A DNA stretch of 64,000 nt, taken from the NCBI RefSeq assembly GCF_947502445.1, contig NZ_CANMZW010000013.1, forward strand, positions 1-64,000, in the 5' to 3' direction. The notes below the pieces were generated by a model, which did no database searches, was not told the origin of the DNA, and saw only the letters and a list, made by a program, of their open reading frames with translations. This stretch comes from an uncultured Brevibacillus sp. Lineage in GTDB: Bacteria > Bacillota > Bacilli > Brevibacillales > Brevibacillaceae. Each line of letters starts with the position of its first letter. Position 1 is the first letter of the stretch. Positions 17,552-26,796 of the stretch are shown here, in pieces. A program made the position numbers and the translations under genes.

Positions 17552-18232
17552 ATGATTATGGGAATGTCTTTTGGACGCGGGGTGCTGTTTCATGATCGCA
17601 ATGTGCTGGCTTGTGCCGAAGTGAGAGATGGCGTCATCCATTTGTGGGCGGAAAAAATCACGATTCGGACGATTGGCAAGCTGTGGTACCGTATCTTTTT
17701 TTCCTTTCCGTGGTATTACCAGCTCTTTCACTTGATGCTTGCCGGTTATGTCGTAGCGACATTCATAAATCCGGCTTGGGAAATCGTAAGTCCACTGTGG
17801 GTGGCCGTTTATATCGGTGGCTTTCACTTTGTTTTTCCGCGCATGATGAAAAAATTTCACGGAGCAGAGCACAAGGTATTTAGCTATCATGGGAAAAAGT
17901 CCCTCACAGCACTAAATGAAATTGCCCGTGCAGATATCGTAAATGATGGGTGCTCAACGAATTTGGTGGTCTGGTTTTTCACTGGTTTTGTCTTTTCGGC
18001 TTTCTTTTTGCCTCTGGAATACAGTATTGCTTGCGGAGTCATCGGACTGTTAGCAGGAATGTTTGGAGACCGAGTGTTGCGTAAATACTTTGGTTTTATT
18101 TACAGGCTCTCCGGTTTCTTTCAAAAATACTTTACAACCAAAGAGCCAGATCGCATCCATCTGGAGACTGCGATTCGCTCATACATCTTGTTTGAGCATA
18201 TACGCGAAGTGGATCGAAAGCAGGCAGCTTAA
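17552..18232 (+). CDS. DUF1385 (YqhQ-like) membrane protein
   Basis: This 226-residue membrane protein has about four helices and the DUF1385 core FHGAEHKVFSYHGKKSLTAL followed by IVNDGCSTN, equivalent to the GAEHK ... CGTS motif of B. subtilis YqhQ. Conserved His, Glu and Cys suggest metal binding, but function is unknown. ATG at 17552 follows GGAAGGAG at a rather long spacing; ATG at 17558 or 17564 could be used instead. A terminator follows. Confidence 0.8.
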   Translation: MIMGMSFGRGVLFHDRNVLACAEVRDGVIHLWAEKITIRTIGKLWYRIFFSFPWYYQLFHLMLAGYVVATFINPAWEIVSPLWVAVYIGGFHFVFPRMMKKFHGAEHKVFSYHGKKSLTALNEIARADIVNDGCSTNLVVWFFTGFVFSAFFLPLEYSIACGVIGLLAGMFGDRVLRKYFGFIYRLSGFFQKYFTTKEPDRIHLETAIRSYILFEHIREVDRKQAA

Positions 18233-18246
18233 AACATTTCAAGGGA

Positions 18247-18280
18247 AGACGGCGTTGTTTTATGTACGCCGTTTTTTCTT
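18247..18280 (+). terminator. Terminator after DUF1385 gene
   Basis: ACGGCGT (18249-18255) pairs with ACGCCGT (18266-18272), followed by a T-rich tract. Confidence 0.8.
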
Positions 18281-18431
18281 TTTTCCATGCTCGACCATAC
18301 TGAGGAGCTTGAAGGATAGCAGCCCCTTTGGTAAAATTTAGATTGTTTCGCTAGCTTACTAAAGCGAAAAGAAACAAAAGAGCCGAGCTGAGAGCAAAAG
18401 AAAAGAATGAGTAGAGGAGAGCTGAGAGTAG

Positions 18432-18809
18432 ATGAGTCTGGAAAAAAATCAAGGTGTTTATGAGCAGGTAGGAGTAGCGATGACATGCCGATCATACCAA
18501 GAGTACATGGACATGTTTGCGCTGACCACTGAGCTTTTGGGACGAGGTCCGATCCTCGACGTGGGAGCAGGTGCTTCATCGTTTACTGCGGAAGCGAATC
18601 GCTTGGGTTATATGGCGACTGCTGTAGATCCCCTCTATGAAATGGATTCGCAGGAAATACACGTCAGAGGAAAACAGGAAATTATCGAGTCGACAGAAAA
18701 GCTGGCGCGTATTGCGTCTACTCTTCGGTGGGATTATTACGGTTCATTGGACAAACACCAACAAAACAGGGAAGCTTCACTCGAGCATTTCTTGCAAATT
18801 TCCAAATAA
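18432..18809 (+). pseudogene. C-terminally truncated class I SAM methyltransferase
   Basis: The 125-residue frame begins like a complete methyltransferase (KNQGVYEQVGVAMTCRSYQEY) and contains the SAM-binding motif ILDVGAGASSFTAEANRLGY with the acidic motif VDPLYEM. It then stops after LEHFLQISK. Class I methyltransferases of this kind are normally about 230-250 residues, so the substrate-binding half is missing. A hairpin terminator begins within ten bases of the stop, so nothing downstream can restore it. I read it as a 3'-deleted gene; a functional mini-protein is unlikely. Confidence 0.6.
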
Positions 18810-18815
18810 GCTACT

Positions 18816-18844
18816 GAAAAGCCGCTGCTATAGCGGTTTTTTTG
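18816..18844 (+). terminator. Terminator after methyltransferase fragment
   Basis: AAAGCCGCT (18818-18826) pairs with AGCGGTTTT, followed by more T. Confidence 0.8.
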
Positions 18845-18903
18845 CAGCGAGGAAAGTGTAGGGGCTGTGGCGTTGTCAGATTTTCTAATAATGGGGTGTA
18901 CAT

Positions 18904-19218
18904 GTGAGAGGTTATACCGAGTTTCGGCCAACTGGAATTAAAACGGATTATCCACACGTAGATTTAGTGCAAAAACTCGTGACAGCGAGGGTGCTGTACG
19001 AGGAAAGGGTCGTGATGACGGTACGAATTGATGTAGGAAAAAATACCGTGCAAAAAGAAGGAAGCTTAGCTGAGCTCTCACATATAGCAAGTCTGAAAGA
19101 AAACGGCTTATTGGATGACGATATGTATGTGAGCATGTTTCGCGACTGGGCGAGCGTTTTTATCGAAAACGATATTAACGATCCGGCTGTGTATTTTGAA
19201 AAACAGGCAGAAAGCTGA
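18904..19218 (+). CDS. Hypothetical protein (104 aa)
   Basis: This soluble, acidic protein (MRGYTEFRPTGIKTDYPHVD ... IENDINDPAVYFEKQAES) has no recognised family, signal peptide or membrane helix. GTG at 18904 has a weak GGGGTG site nearby. The codon pattern looks coding, and the frame is flanked by a terminator upstream and a promoter-like region downstream. Confidence 0.55.
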   Translation: MRGYTEFRPTGIKTDYPHVDLVQKLVTARVLYEERVVMTVRIDVGKNTVQKEGSLAELSHIASLKENGLLDDDMYVSMFRDWASVFIENDINDPAVYFEKQAES

Positions 19219-19322
19219 ACAAATCGAGCCTCACTTAAGAGGAACAGCTGCTCGGAATAATACAAAATGACGAATGTATGTTCTTGTGTTATGATGTACA
19301 AAAAAGAGGAGTCATTTAGCCG

Positions 19323-19799
19323 ATGGATCATGCTTCTAACGTAACATTAATGCATTTTGCACATCATCATGAGGCTGCACTACAAATGTTTGAGCTACCC
19401 GAGGAGCAGGAGCAGTTTACATCCCTTCCCCAAAGGATAACGGAAGTTACAGTAGGGCAGCATCGGATTGTAATTGAGAGCGATACTAAGCCTGTAGGAT
19501 TCTTTTTGTTGCATGCAACCGACCGGGTAAAAGAGTATTCGGATAATCGACAAGCGATGCTGTTCACCTCGTTTTCAATCAATCACGCCGAACAAGGCAA
19601 GGGCTATGCAAAACGGGGCATGCTTATGCTACGTGAATTTGTGAAGGTCGAATTTCCGACCTGTAATGAAATCGTGCTGGCTGTGAATCATAAAAATATC
19701 CCCGCCCAAAAACTGTATTTGCAGGCGGGATTTTCAGATACAGGCAAGCGCAGAATGGGACCTATTGGTGAGCAGCTCATCCTCTGTCTGTCGATTTGA
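19323..19799 (+). CDS. GNAT-family N-acetyltransferase
   Basis: This 158-residue GNAT enzyme transfers an acetyl group from acetyl-CoA to an amine. The acetyl-CoA loop is seen as NHAEQGKGYAKRGM (Q/RxxGxG/A form, about residues 87-100) and motif B as LAVNHKNIPAQKLYLQAGF. The acceptor is unknown. A possible promoter is ATGACG (19267-19272) with TATGAT (19290-19295). ATG at 19323 follows AAGAGGAG. Confidence 0.85.
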   Translation: MDHASNVTLMHFAHHHEAALQMFELPEEQEQFTSLPQRITEVTVGQHRIVIESDTKPVGFFLLHATDRVKEYSDNRQAMLFTSFSINHAEQGKGYAKRGMLMLREFVKVEFPTCNEIVLAVNHKNIPAQKLYLQAGFSDTGKRRMGPIGEQLILCLSI

Positions 19800-19815
19800 T
19801 CGATTATGTTTCCAA

Positions 19816-19870
19816 ACAAAAAAGATAAGAACTAAAACCTATTGCGCGTTTTAGTCTTATCTTTTTTTCG
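19816..19870. terminator. Bidirectional terminator
   Basis: A long stem (AAAAAAGATAAGACTAAAAC-like arms around CTATTGCGC) with T7 at the plus end, between convergent GNAT and gamma-carbonic anhydrase genes. Confidence 0.88.
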
Positions 19871-19880
19871 AGAAATAAGG

Positions 19881-20414
19881 CTATACTCGCTCCAGCGGAC
19901 TTTCCTCCAGCACGCGATACATTTTTCCTTTATCCACGTAGGATTGGCGAATCCGAACCAGCTCTTTAAAATCGGCTTCGGTCAGCTCGCGTTTTACCTT
20001 TGCCGGGTTACCTACGACGAGAGAGCGTGGTGGCACCTTCATACCAGGCGGGACCAGCGCCCCAGCGGCAACCATGGCGTCCTCGCCAATCTCTGCTCTG
20101 TCCATGATGATGGCGCCCATACCGATCAATGCGCCTCGACGTACGATGCAGCTATGTAAAATCGCATTATGACCAACCGTAACCTCGTCTTCGAGGATAA
20201 GTGGATTGTTTGGACTTTGGTGCAGGGTGCTGTTGTCTTGTACACTAACCCGTTTGCCGATAACTGTAGGCGCAATATCTCCACGGATCACCGTGTTGTA
20301 CCAAATAGAAGAATCCTCGCCAATTTCTACGTCTCCTGATACGACAGAGCCTTTGGCAAGAAAAACAGATGGATGAATGCGTGGTTTATGATTTTCAAAC
20401 GTAAGCAGAAGCAT
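19881..20414 (-). CDS. Gamma-carbonic anhydrase family hexapeptide protein
   Basis: This 177-residue left-handed beta-helix protein is related to YtoA, YrdA and PaaY. Zinc ligand candidates are in STLHQS, VTVGHNAILHSC (HxxxxH), with the GDIAPTVIG segment preceding them. Many family members are zinc proteins with weak or no proven carbonic anhydrase activity. ATG at 20414 follows GGAGGA and the gene is 11 bases after the HesB-like gene, so both share a transcript. Confidence 0.87.
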   Translation of the reverse strand: MLLLTFENHKPRIHPSVFLAKGSVVSGDVEIGEDSSIWYNTVIRGDIAPTVIGKRVSVQDNSTLHQSPNNPLILEDEVTVGHNAILHSCIVRRGALIGMGAIIMDRAEIGEDAMVAAGALVPPGMKVPPRSLVVGNPAKVKRELTEADFKELVRIRQSYVDKGKMYRVLEESPLERV

Positions 20415-20425
20415 AAAAAATCCTC

Positions 20426-20737
20426 CTAGTTAATGGTATGCGGGCAATCCGTTTGTAGTGGACTTGGGTGTAGGATTGAAAAACGGCCTGATTTCATGTC
20501 ACATTCAATTACGGTTCCCGTTACTTTTTCCACATCCACTTCTTGATAAAAAATGCGAATGCCATGCATTTCCTGGACCAGATCTCCAGGCTGTTTTTCT
20601 GTGATCGCAATACTGTAGGTGTAACTTCCACACCCCGTAGTTGTGGGGACAAGCTGGATCCCAAGCGTGTCTGCATCGGGTTCCTCCGCAATCATCAGAG
20701 CCAGTCGTGCGGCTGCATGCGGTGTAATAGTTATCAC
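20426..20737 (-). CDS. HesB/IscA-like iron-sulfur family protein
   Basis: This 103-residue protein of the HesB/YadR/YfhF-like group (iron-sulfur cluster biosynthesis fold) opens with VITITPHAAARLALMIAE. It contains TGCGSYTYSIAI in place of the classical multi-Cys pattern and ends in ILHPSPLQTDC. Only some IscA cysteines are present, so cluster binding is uncertain. GTG at 20737 lies six bases after AAGGAGGG, clearly better than longer frames. It is the first gene of a two-gene unit with the gamma-carbonic anhydrase. Confidence 0.7.
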   Translation of the reverse strand: MITITPHAAARLALMIAEEPDADTLGIQLVPTTTGCGSYTYSIAITEKQPGDLVQEMHGIRIFYQEVDVEKVTGTVIECDMKSGRFSILHPSPLQTDCPHTIN

Positions 20738-20843
20738 GGTCAACCCTCCTTGTAACCTCTTTATTGTACTACAGGTTCGGCAAATGAACGAATCGGATGG
20801 AAACAGTTTGTTAGAATATGGCTGTTTTCCCAATGTCCACGTG

Positions 20844-20872
20844 TTGACCGACGTACACCCATGTGATAGAGT
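20844..20872 (+). promoter_or_regulatory. Predicted rnpB promoter
   Basis: TTGACC (20844-20849), 17 bases, TAGAGT (20867-20872) with an upstream TG, giving a start about 15 bases before the mature RNA. Confidence 0.6.
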
Positions 20873-20893
20873 ATGTATTACTGATCCCGATAC

Positions 20894-21295
20894 GCAGGAA
20901 ATGTGGGTAGTCGCTGCCGTGATCGTTTCGACGATTGACGGTAGAGGAAAGTCCAGGCTCGCCCAGGCTGAGATGCTTGGAGTGTTCGTACCTGGTGCAA
21001 GCCAGGGCAGCTAGATTTGTCTAGCTGACGGCGTGGAAAGGGCTCTCTCTGAGGCCCGAGTACGCTGAAAGTGCCACAGAAACGTAGCTTTTCTGGCGAC
21101 AGAAAAGATGGAACGCGGTAAACCCTGCGAGCGAGAAACCCAAATTAGGTAGGGGAACCGTCCCAAAGGAATCAAACAGAGGGACGGATGGTATCCTTGG
21201 ATGCCATAGATAGATGGCTACCGCTCTTGGTGCGAGGGAGTATATCCCGCTTGAAGCACGGGAGAGACAGAACCTGGCTTATAGCATTTCCTGCT
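20894..21295 (+). ncRNA. rnpB: RNase P RNA, Bacillus (B) type
   Basis: Conserved RNase P blocks are present in order: GAGGAAAGTCC near 20943, GAAAGTGCCACAGAAAC near 21070, GGAACGCGGTAAACCC near 21110, GAGAAACCCAAATTAGGTAG near 21133 and the 3' ACAGAACCTGGCTTATAG near 21270. The ends pair as helix P1: CAGGAAATG (20895-20903) with CATTTCCTG (21285-21293). The length of about 400 nt and block order fit the B type. It is the catalytic subunit for tRNA 5' maturation. Confidence 0.97.
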
Positions 21296-21305
21296 GGAAC
21301 GAAAG

Positions 21306-21338
21306 TAAAACCGTCTGATCTTCAGGCGGTTTTTTTGC
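21306..21338 (+). terminator. rnpB terminator
   Basis: AACCGTCTGA pairs with TCAGGCGGTT around TCT, followed by T7. Confidence 0.9.
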
Positions 21339-21523
21339 GTTTACATTTTCACGGAAAAACTTCCCATAGAAAATGGGTGCAACATTCTTAAGCATGTTCA
21401 CGTCAAATAGAGCGCTCGGCAAAAAAAGTAGTTCTACGACTTGCACTTCTGACATTTGATCAAAAGGAGCATAGATTGACGGGCGTCAGCAGATGTAAAT
21501 AAAAACATGGTGGAGGGATTCTT

Positions 21524-23869
21524 TTGCAGAACTTTAGGGCACGATCTGCCAAGGATTTGAAAAAAATACTAACAGGTGCGATATTGGCTGGACTTTTGGT
21601 CATACCCAATACAGGAATGGCTGCGACGTCGCTACCACTATCCGATATTGCTAAAAATGCGAATAAGGACGCTATTCTGAAATTGAATTATGCAGGTGTT
21701 CTAAAAGGGTACACGGACGGAACCTTCAGACCGGATAGAGAAGTGACACGGGCGGAATTTGCCAAAATTGCAGTATTGGCCATGGGCTACACAGACGAAC
21801 AGGCAAAAGTCATGCAAGGCAAGACGGCTTTTAAAGACTTGCCATCCAATCACTGGGCGACTGGCTACATAAACCTGGCCGTTTCCCAAGGCATCATCAA
21901 AGGCTATCCAGACGGGACCTTCAAGCCAGAAAACAATGTAAAAGTTTCAGAGGCTCTGACTGTTCTCGTCCAGGGACTGAAGATCAATGTAAATACGTCG
22001 ACAGCTGGCGAATGGTACTTCCCTTATTTGCTGGAAGCGGACAAAGTAGGGATTTATGGTAACGAAGAGTCTCCAATAACGGCAGCAAAACGAGATGTGG
22101 TTGCAAAATATACAGATCGCTTTATGGAAACTCCAGTGTACGCCAATGGCGCGTATTATGACAGGAACGGGAACTCCAAAGGGACCATTCAAAAGCTCCC
22201 GGTCATCAAAGGAACAATCGCTTCCTACGATAAAACAAACAAGAAGTTCAGATTGATCGGAGAAAAAGACGACGTGACAATCTCGGACTCTGCCCAAGTA
22301 TACGGCACGATTGTAGTAGGAGCTCGTGTGGAGTACATCGTTAAAAATGGCAAGGCGAATTTTCTGACCGTGGCGACTACGGAAGATGAAATCATCGAGG
22401 GAATCGTGAAGACAGGGCTGAACTTCACAACTGCCGTTGGGGATGAAAACAAATTTAAGGCAATCGTAGGCAATAAAGAGGTCATCCTCGAAGTAGAAGA
22501 CGGAGTAAGCGTGTCGCGCTCCCAAATTGGCCAAAAGTTTGTTGCTGTAGTTGGGAAGAATGGAAAAATTGAATCGATTAGCTTCAACAAAAATACAACG
22601 TCGGGAATTGTAGAGAAAGTTTCGACCGTTACCGGCTCCAATGCGAAAAAAGAAATCAAGCTAGATGGAACCACGTATGTACTGGATTCCAAAGCTACAG
22701 TAAAAGGAAAAGCACATCCAAAGGCCAAAGAGACAGCGTCTGACTACAGTGATTTGGAAAAAGGCGACCTCGTAGAGCTGACCTTGAACGTAGATGGAAA
22801 AGTAACAAACATCGTGTATACAAAGCTCTCTGCGACAGGCACGATTACTGTGGATACCGATGAGAATCTGATTACGATCGACAAGGTCGACTATGATGTA
22901 TTGCGCGATACCAAGCTGTACGTCGATGAAAAAAGAGTAGACGAACTGGATGAGTTGTCGAACAACAAGGTAGCGATTCTGACATTTGATGAAGACGGCA
23001 ACCTGATTAAGGTTGAGCAAGGTGTAGGGGCAGTGAGCAACAAGCAGATTTCTGGCACAACTGGCTATCAAGCGGGCAATCCTGCCAAGCTTGCAACCAT
23101 TAAAGTCGACGGCAAAACCTACGATCTGCTGACTACTGCCAAGCTGACGATTGATGGAAGCAGTGTTTCTCCTACTTCGATTAAACAAGATCAGCTCAAT
23201 GACTATCGTATCGTCACCTGGAAATACAACGTCGGTACCAATGATATTGTGGAGCTGACGCTTGAGAAGCAAACGGTAAAAGGTTATGTTACAAAGAAAT
23301 CAGGCAATAAAATTACAGTGAACGGTAACGTGTACGAACTGGCATCAGGCGTCTCGATTGACAGCGATGCGGCAACGAATGATAAAGAGTACACGCTCGT
23401 ATTAAATAACGCAGGAAAAGTGAAGGCGGTATCTGGCGCAGCGAAAAAAATCAGCGGCTTGGTCGATTCAGTAGAGGTTCGTCATGAAAACGGCAGCGTC
23501 ATTTCGGCAAAAGTAGAAGTCGATGGCAAGACGTACAAGGTGAGCAATGAGGATGCAGTAGAAGACGTCGATCAGTTTGAATACGTGACACTGACCCTGG
23601 ATCGTGACGGAGAGGTCATCGCTGCTTCTGTCGAAGGGAAGAAAACAAAAGAGGCGGAAAAATTCATCGGTATCGAATCCAGAGTGAATGGCGACAAGTA
23701 TGTATACTACGCGGATGACTCTACAAGCCTCAAGCTTACAAAGGATGCGAAAGCAAAATATTACGATGGCTCTAACATGAGTCTGGACAATATCAAATCG
23801 ACGGATAAAGTGGATTTGTGGGTAAACGATGCTGGTCAGGTGTACGTCATCGTTGTCCTGAAACGATAA
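21524..23869 (+). CDS. SLH-domain cell-surface protein
   Basis: This 781-residue exported protein has a signal peptide (hydrophobic ILTGAILAGLLVIPNTGMA, cleavage near AAT) followed by two clear SLH modules with GYTDGTFRPDREVTRAEFAK (about 64-83) and GYPDGTFKPENNVKVSEAL, plus a weaker third. SLH modules bind pyruvylated secondary cell-wall polymer. The rest is beta-rich repeats with recurring VDGKTY/VNGNVYEL motifs, like S-layer-associated proteins. TTG at 21524 lies after GGAGGG; no ATG alternative has a site. A terminator follows. It is not obviously the main S-layer protein. Confidence 0.9.
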   Translation: MQNFRARSAKDLKKILTGAILAGLLVIPNTGMAATSLPLSDIAKNANKDAILKLNYAGVLKGYTDGTFRPDREVTRAEFAKIAVLAMGYTDEQAKVMQGKTAFKDLPSNHWATGYINLAVSQGIIKGYPDGTFKPENNVKVSEALTVLVQGLKINVNTSTAGEWYFPYLLEADKVGIYGNEESPITAAKRDVVAKYTDRFMETPVYANGAYYDRNGNSKGTIQKLPVIKGTIASYDKTNKKFRLIGEKDDVTISDSAQVYGTIVVGARVEYIVKNGKANFLTVATTEDEIIEGIVKTGLNFTTAVGDENKFKAIVGNKEVILEVEDGVSVSRSQIGQKFVAVVGKNGKIESISFNKNTTSGIVEKVSTVTGSNAKKEIKLDGTTYVLDSKATVKGKAHPKAKETASDYSDLEKGDLVELTLNVDGKVTNIVYTKLSATGTITVDTDENLITIDKVDYDVLRDTKLYVDEKRVDELDELSNNKVAILTFDEDGNLIKVEQGVGAVSNKQISGTTGYQAGNPAKLATIKVDGKTYDLLTTAKLTIDGSSVSPTSIKQDQLNDYRIVTWKYNVGTNDIVELTLEKQTVKGYVTKKSGNKITVNGNVYELASGVSIDSDAATNDKEYTLVLNNAGKVKAVSGAAKKISGLVDSVEVRHENGSVISAKVEVDGKTYKVSNEDAVEDVDQFEYVTLTLDRDGEVIAASVEGKKTKEAEKFIGIESRVNGDKYVYYADDSTSLKLTKDAKAKYYDGSNMSLDNIKSTDKVDLWVNDAGQVYVIVVLKR

Positions 23870-23885
23870 GTAAAATTCACCAATA

Positions 23886-23936
23886 GAAGAGGCGATCATT
23901 CTGCAACGAATAGTTGAGAGTGGCGCCTCTTTGTCA
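23886..23936 (+). terminator. Terminator after SLH gene
   Basis: AGAGGCG (23888-23894) pairs with CGCCTCT (23924-23930), with an inner stem, then TTTGT. Confidence 0.65.
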
Positions 23937-24084
23937 TACATTGGAAATTAAGACGGAAGTAAGAGAAATGTCGTAACATTCATGATAAAATGTAAGAAGA
24001 AAGAGGGAATTCTCTGTTTTTTGATTTGTATACACGGAAATAGTAAAAAGCATGAAGAACCTACTAGCGAAAGAGGGACTTGTC

Positions 24085-26121
24085 GTGAATTTTACCACTC
24101 AAAAGGATGGCGTATTTCCTGGCGTTTGTTCGCTCGATTGTCCTGATCAGTGCGGCCTGCTCCTGCATAAGCAGGACGGCAAAATTGTAAAAATCGAGGG
24201 AGATCCAAATCATCCGGTAACCAAAGGAAATATTTGCAATAAGGTCAGAAACATGACAGCGCGTATTTATGATGAAAAGCGCCTCTCTTATCCGTTAAAA
24301 CGAGTTGGACCCAAAGGCAGCGGTCAGTTTGCCAGAATTAGCTGGGAGGAAGCTATCGAAACGATCACGACACGCTGGCGTGAGCTGATTGAAACAGATG
24401 GACCGACCAGTATATTACCCTACAGCTTTTACGGGAATATGGGCAGAATTAACGTGGAGGGCATGGATCGCCGCTTCTTTTATCGCATGGGTGCCAGCCA
24501 GTTGGAGCGGACGATCTGCAATAGTGCAGGTGGAGTAGGATACAATTATACGATGGGCGGTGCGTTTGGTACCGATCCAGAAGACACGATCCACTCCAAG
24601 CTCTTCATCATGTGGGGAATCAACACCGTCAGTACAAATATGCATCAGGTGGTACTGGCAGAGCAAGCCCGGAAAAACGGCGCCAAAATCATCGTGATTG
24701 ACGTGCATAAAAATCAGACAGGTCGCTGGGCAGATTGGTTTATCCCGATTCTCCCTGGTACGGATAGTGCACTTGCTCTCGGATTGATGCATATTTTATT
24801 CGCAGAAAATTTGGTAGACGAAGCATTTTTGCAGCAGTACACAGTCGGTCACGAGCTGCTTCGCGAGCATGTCGCACAGTATGACCCTGCTACTGTATCT
24901 GTAATTACTGGTGTACCGGTCGAAAGCATCTATCGCTTGGCAAGGATGTATGGCGAGACGTCGCCTTCTTTTATCCGGATCGGAAATGGCATTCAGCATC
25001 ATGACAACGGCGGCATGTGTGTCCGTACAATCGCCTGTCTGCCGGCGCTAACAGGTCAATGGCTGGTGAAAGGAGGAGGGGCAATCAAAGGGAATAAAGG
25101 CTTCTTGGAGCATAACAAGCAAGCTGTACAGCGTCCCGACCTCCTCAAAAACAAGCAGACCAGATTAATCAATATGAATGAACTCGGAAAAGCGCTGCTT
25201 GAAGCAGAACCACCTATTCGCTCCCTGTTTGTTTATACGAGCAATCCTGCCCTTGTTGCGCCTGAAGGAAACAAAGTAAGAGAAGGGTTAGCCAGAGAAG
25301 ACTTATTTACAGTCGTCCACGACTTGTTTTTGACGGAGACAGCCCGCTATGCAGATATCGTCCTGCCTGCGACCTCGTCCTATGAAAATATGGATTTTTA
25401 CACGTCTTATTGGCACCATTACATTCAATTACAGCAACCAGTTATGGAGCCTTACTACGAAAGCAAGTCCAATACAGAAGTATTCCGCTTGCTGGCAAAA
25501 GCCATGGACTACGACGAGCAGGAATTCCAGGATACCGATGAACAGATTATTCGGCAAGCGCTCCACGAGAACCAGAATCCGCATATGGAGGGCATCACCT
25601 TTGAAGCGCTCGTCGAAAACAATTTCATGAAAGCAGATGTTGCCGGTTATTTTGAAGGGAAAATGGCAACGCCAAGCGGAAAAATCGAATTGTATTCAAA
25701 GCTCATGGCAGACAGAGGATATCCTCCTTTGCCGACCTACGTTCCGCTGCCTGTTGATGGACCGTTTCCTTACTTATTTGTTCCCGGACCGAATCACAAC
25801 TTTTTAAACTCAACCTTTTCCAACAATGAGAAGCACATCAGGCTGGAGAAGAGCCCTCGTCTGCACATGAATAGTAGTGATGCGTCAAAAACAGGGATTG
25901 CAGAGGGCGACACTGTTCGGGTGTGGAATGACCGCGGGGAATGCGAGCTGGTTGTATCCGTTGGGGAAAATGTGCTCCCAGGTGTAGTAGTAAGTCAGGG
26001 GCTATGGGCTGATTCACCACAGTCCAGGCATTTTGTGAACGCACTGACTCCGGATCGGATTGCAGATATGGGCGGAGGAGCTACATTCTTTTCCGGTCGG
26101 GTCGATGTTGAAAAACGCTAA
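24085..26121 (+). CDS. Molybdopterin-dependent oxidoreductase
   Basis: This protein of about 678 residues belongs to the DMSO-reductase superfamily. An N-terminal cluster motif CSLDCPDQC ... ICN (CxxxCxxxC then a distant Cys) supports a 4Fe-4S centre. The molybdopterin domains follow (GGVGYNYTMGGAFGTDPEDT, IVIDVHKNQTGRWADWFIPI), then the C-terminal dinucleotide-binding domain (NDRGECELVVSVGENV). No Tat signal is present, so it is cytosolic. B. subtilis YoaE is the kind of relative I have in mind. Substrate unknown. GTG at 24085 is preferred, seven bases after AAAGAGGG; the frame extends to 24052. No small subunit genes are adjacent. Confidence 0.85.
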   Translation: MNFTTQKDGVFPGVCSLDCPDQCGLLLHKQDGKIVKIEGDPNHPVTKGNICNKVRNMTARIYDEKRLSYPLKRVGPKGSGQFARISWEEAIETITTRWRELIETDGPTSILPYSFYGNMGRINVEGMDRRFFYRMGASQLERTICNSAGGVGYNYTMGGAFGTDPEDTIHSKLFIMWGINTVSTNMHQVVLAEQARKNGAKIIVIDVHKNQTGRWADWFIPILPGTDSALALGLMHILFAENLVDEAFLQQYTVGHELLREHVAQYDPATVSVITGVPVESIYRLARMYGETSPSFIRIGNGIQHHDNGGMCVRTIACLPALTGQWLVKGGGAIKGNKGFLEHNKQAVQRPDLLKNKQTRLINMNELGKALLEAEPPIRSLFVYTSNPALVAPEGNKVREGLAREDLFTVVHDLFLTETARYADIVLPATSSYENMDFYTSYWHHYIQLQQPVMEPYYESKSNTEVFRLLAKAMDYDEQEFQDTDEQIIRQALHENQNPHMEGITFEALVENNFMKADVAGYFEGKMATPSGKIELYSKLMADRGYPPLPTYVPLPVDGPFPYLFVPGPNHNFLNSTFSNNEKHIRLEKSPRLHMNSSDASKTGIAEGDTVRVWNDRGECELVVSVGENVLPGVVVSQGLWADSPQSRHFVNALTPDRIADMGGGATFFSGRVDVEKR

Positions 26122-26214
26122 CGCCAGTCCAGCGCCTTTTCTGCTGAAAAAGGACAAACGGGCGTACTAGCATAAGCCCTTTTCCATACGGTTTATGGAG
26201 GAGGTGAAATTTTC

Positions 26215-26766
26215 TTGGATGAGTTGCGTATGTTCAAGCAGTTCATTAGCTCGGCTGAGCATGTGTGGACGCAAATTGCATCCTCGCCGATAGGGAAGAC
26301 TGTCTATACGGTGAATGGTGTGGATTACACACCGCTACCCGAAAAGTATAATTCGAAACGCAAGATCTCCCGGATTTTTCGGCGATATTGGGGAAAGCAA
26401 TTGACGGAAGCAATGATCAGAAATCTTCAGCTGCGCTCTTTGAAGGGAAAGCTGTGTGTACCATCTGGTGTCATTCCACCTTTTCCTACCACTGTACAAT
26501 CTGTACAAGTAAGAGCGAGCCTTCCCAATCAGCGGGTCGTCCAAGCGATTTTGATCGGAAAAGGCAAGAGGATCACTGTGGATTACCGACTGATCAAAAC
26601 AGGAAATGCCACTTCCTTTACCATCATGAAGCGTTCGGGAAGACAGCTTGATCAAAGATATCGTCCAGCAAGACCAGTGGCTGCCGCGCCGAAACCGTTT
26701 ATCAATCCAAAGGCCGCACCGCACGCAAAGCCCAGAGGCAAGAAAAAGCTCCTCAAAACCCCATGA
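26215..26766 (+). CDS. Hypothetical protein, possible IseA-like fold
   Basis: This 183-residue basic protein has the pattern AEHVWTQIASS ... VNGVDYTPLPEKYNSKRKISRIFRRYW ... GKLCVPSG ... VDYRLIKTGNATSFTIMKRSG. It weakly recalls the IseA (DL-endopeptidase inhibitor) domain, but there is no signal peptide, so I treat that as a guess. The tail is Pro/Ala/Lys-rich and ends KKKLLKTP. TTG at 26215 lies behind GGAGGAGGTG. The gene's last codons form the first arm of its own terminator. Confidence 0.6.
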   Translation: MDELRMFKQFISSAEHVWTQIASSPIGKTVYTVNGVDYTPLPEKYNSKRKISRIFRRYWGKQLTEAMIRNLQLRSLKGKLCVPSGVIPPFPTTVQSVQVRASLPNQRVVQAILIGKGKRITVDYRLIKTGNATSFTIMKRSGRQLDQRYRPARPVAAAPKPFINPKAAPHAKPRGKKKLLKTP

Positions 26767-26792
26767 TTATGGGGTCGAGGAGTTTTTTCCTT
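26744..26792. terminator. Bidirectional terminator overlapping the CDS end
   Basis: AAAAAGCTCCTC...ACCCC pairs with GGGGT...GAGGAGTTTTTT. The left arm is inside the end of the preceding gene; it also serves convergent asnB. Confidence 0.85.
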
Positions 26793-26796
26793 ATCG

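Noticed and set aside
20643-21014. 123-residue plus-strand ORF
   Set aside because: Overlaps the rnpB promoter and the 5' part of RNase P RNA; the RNA explains the conservation.
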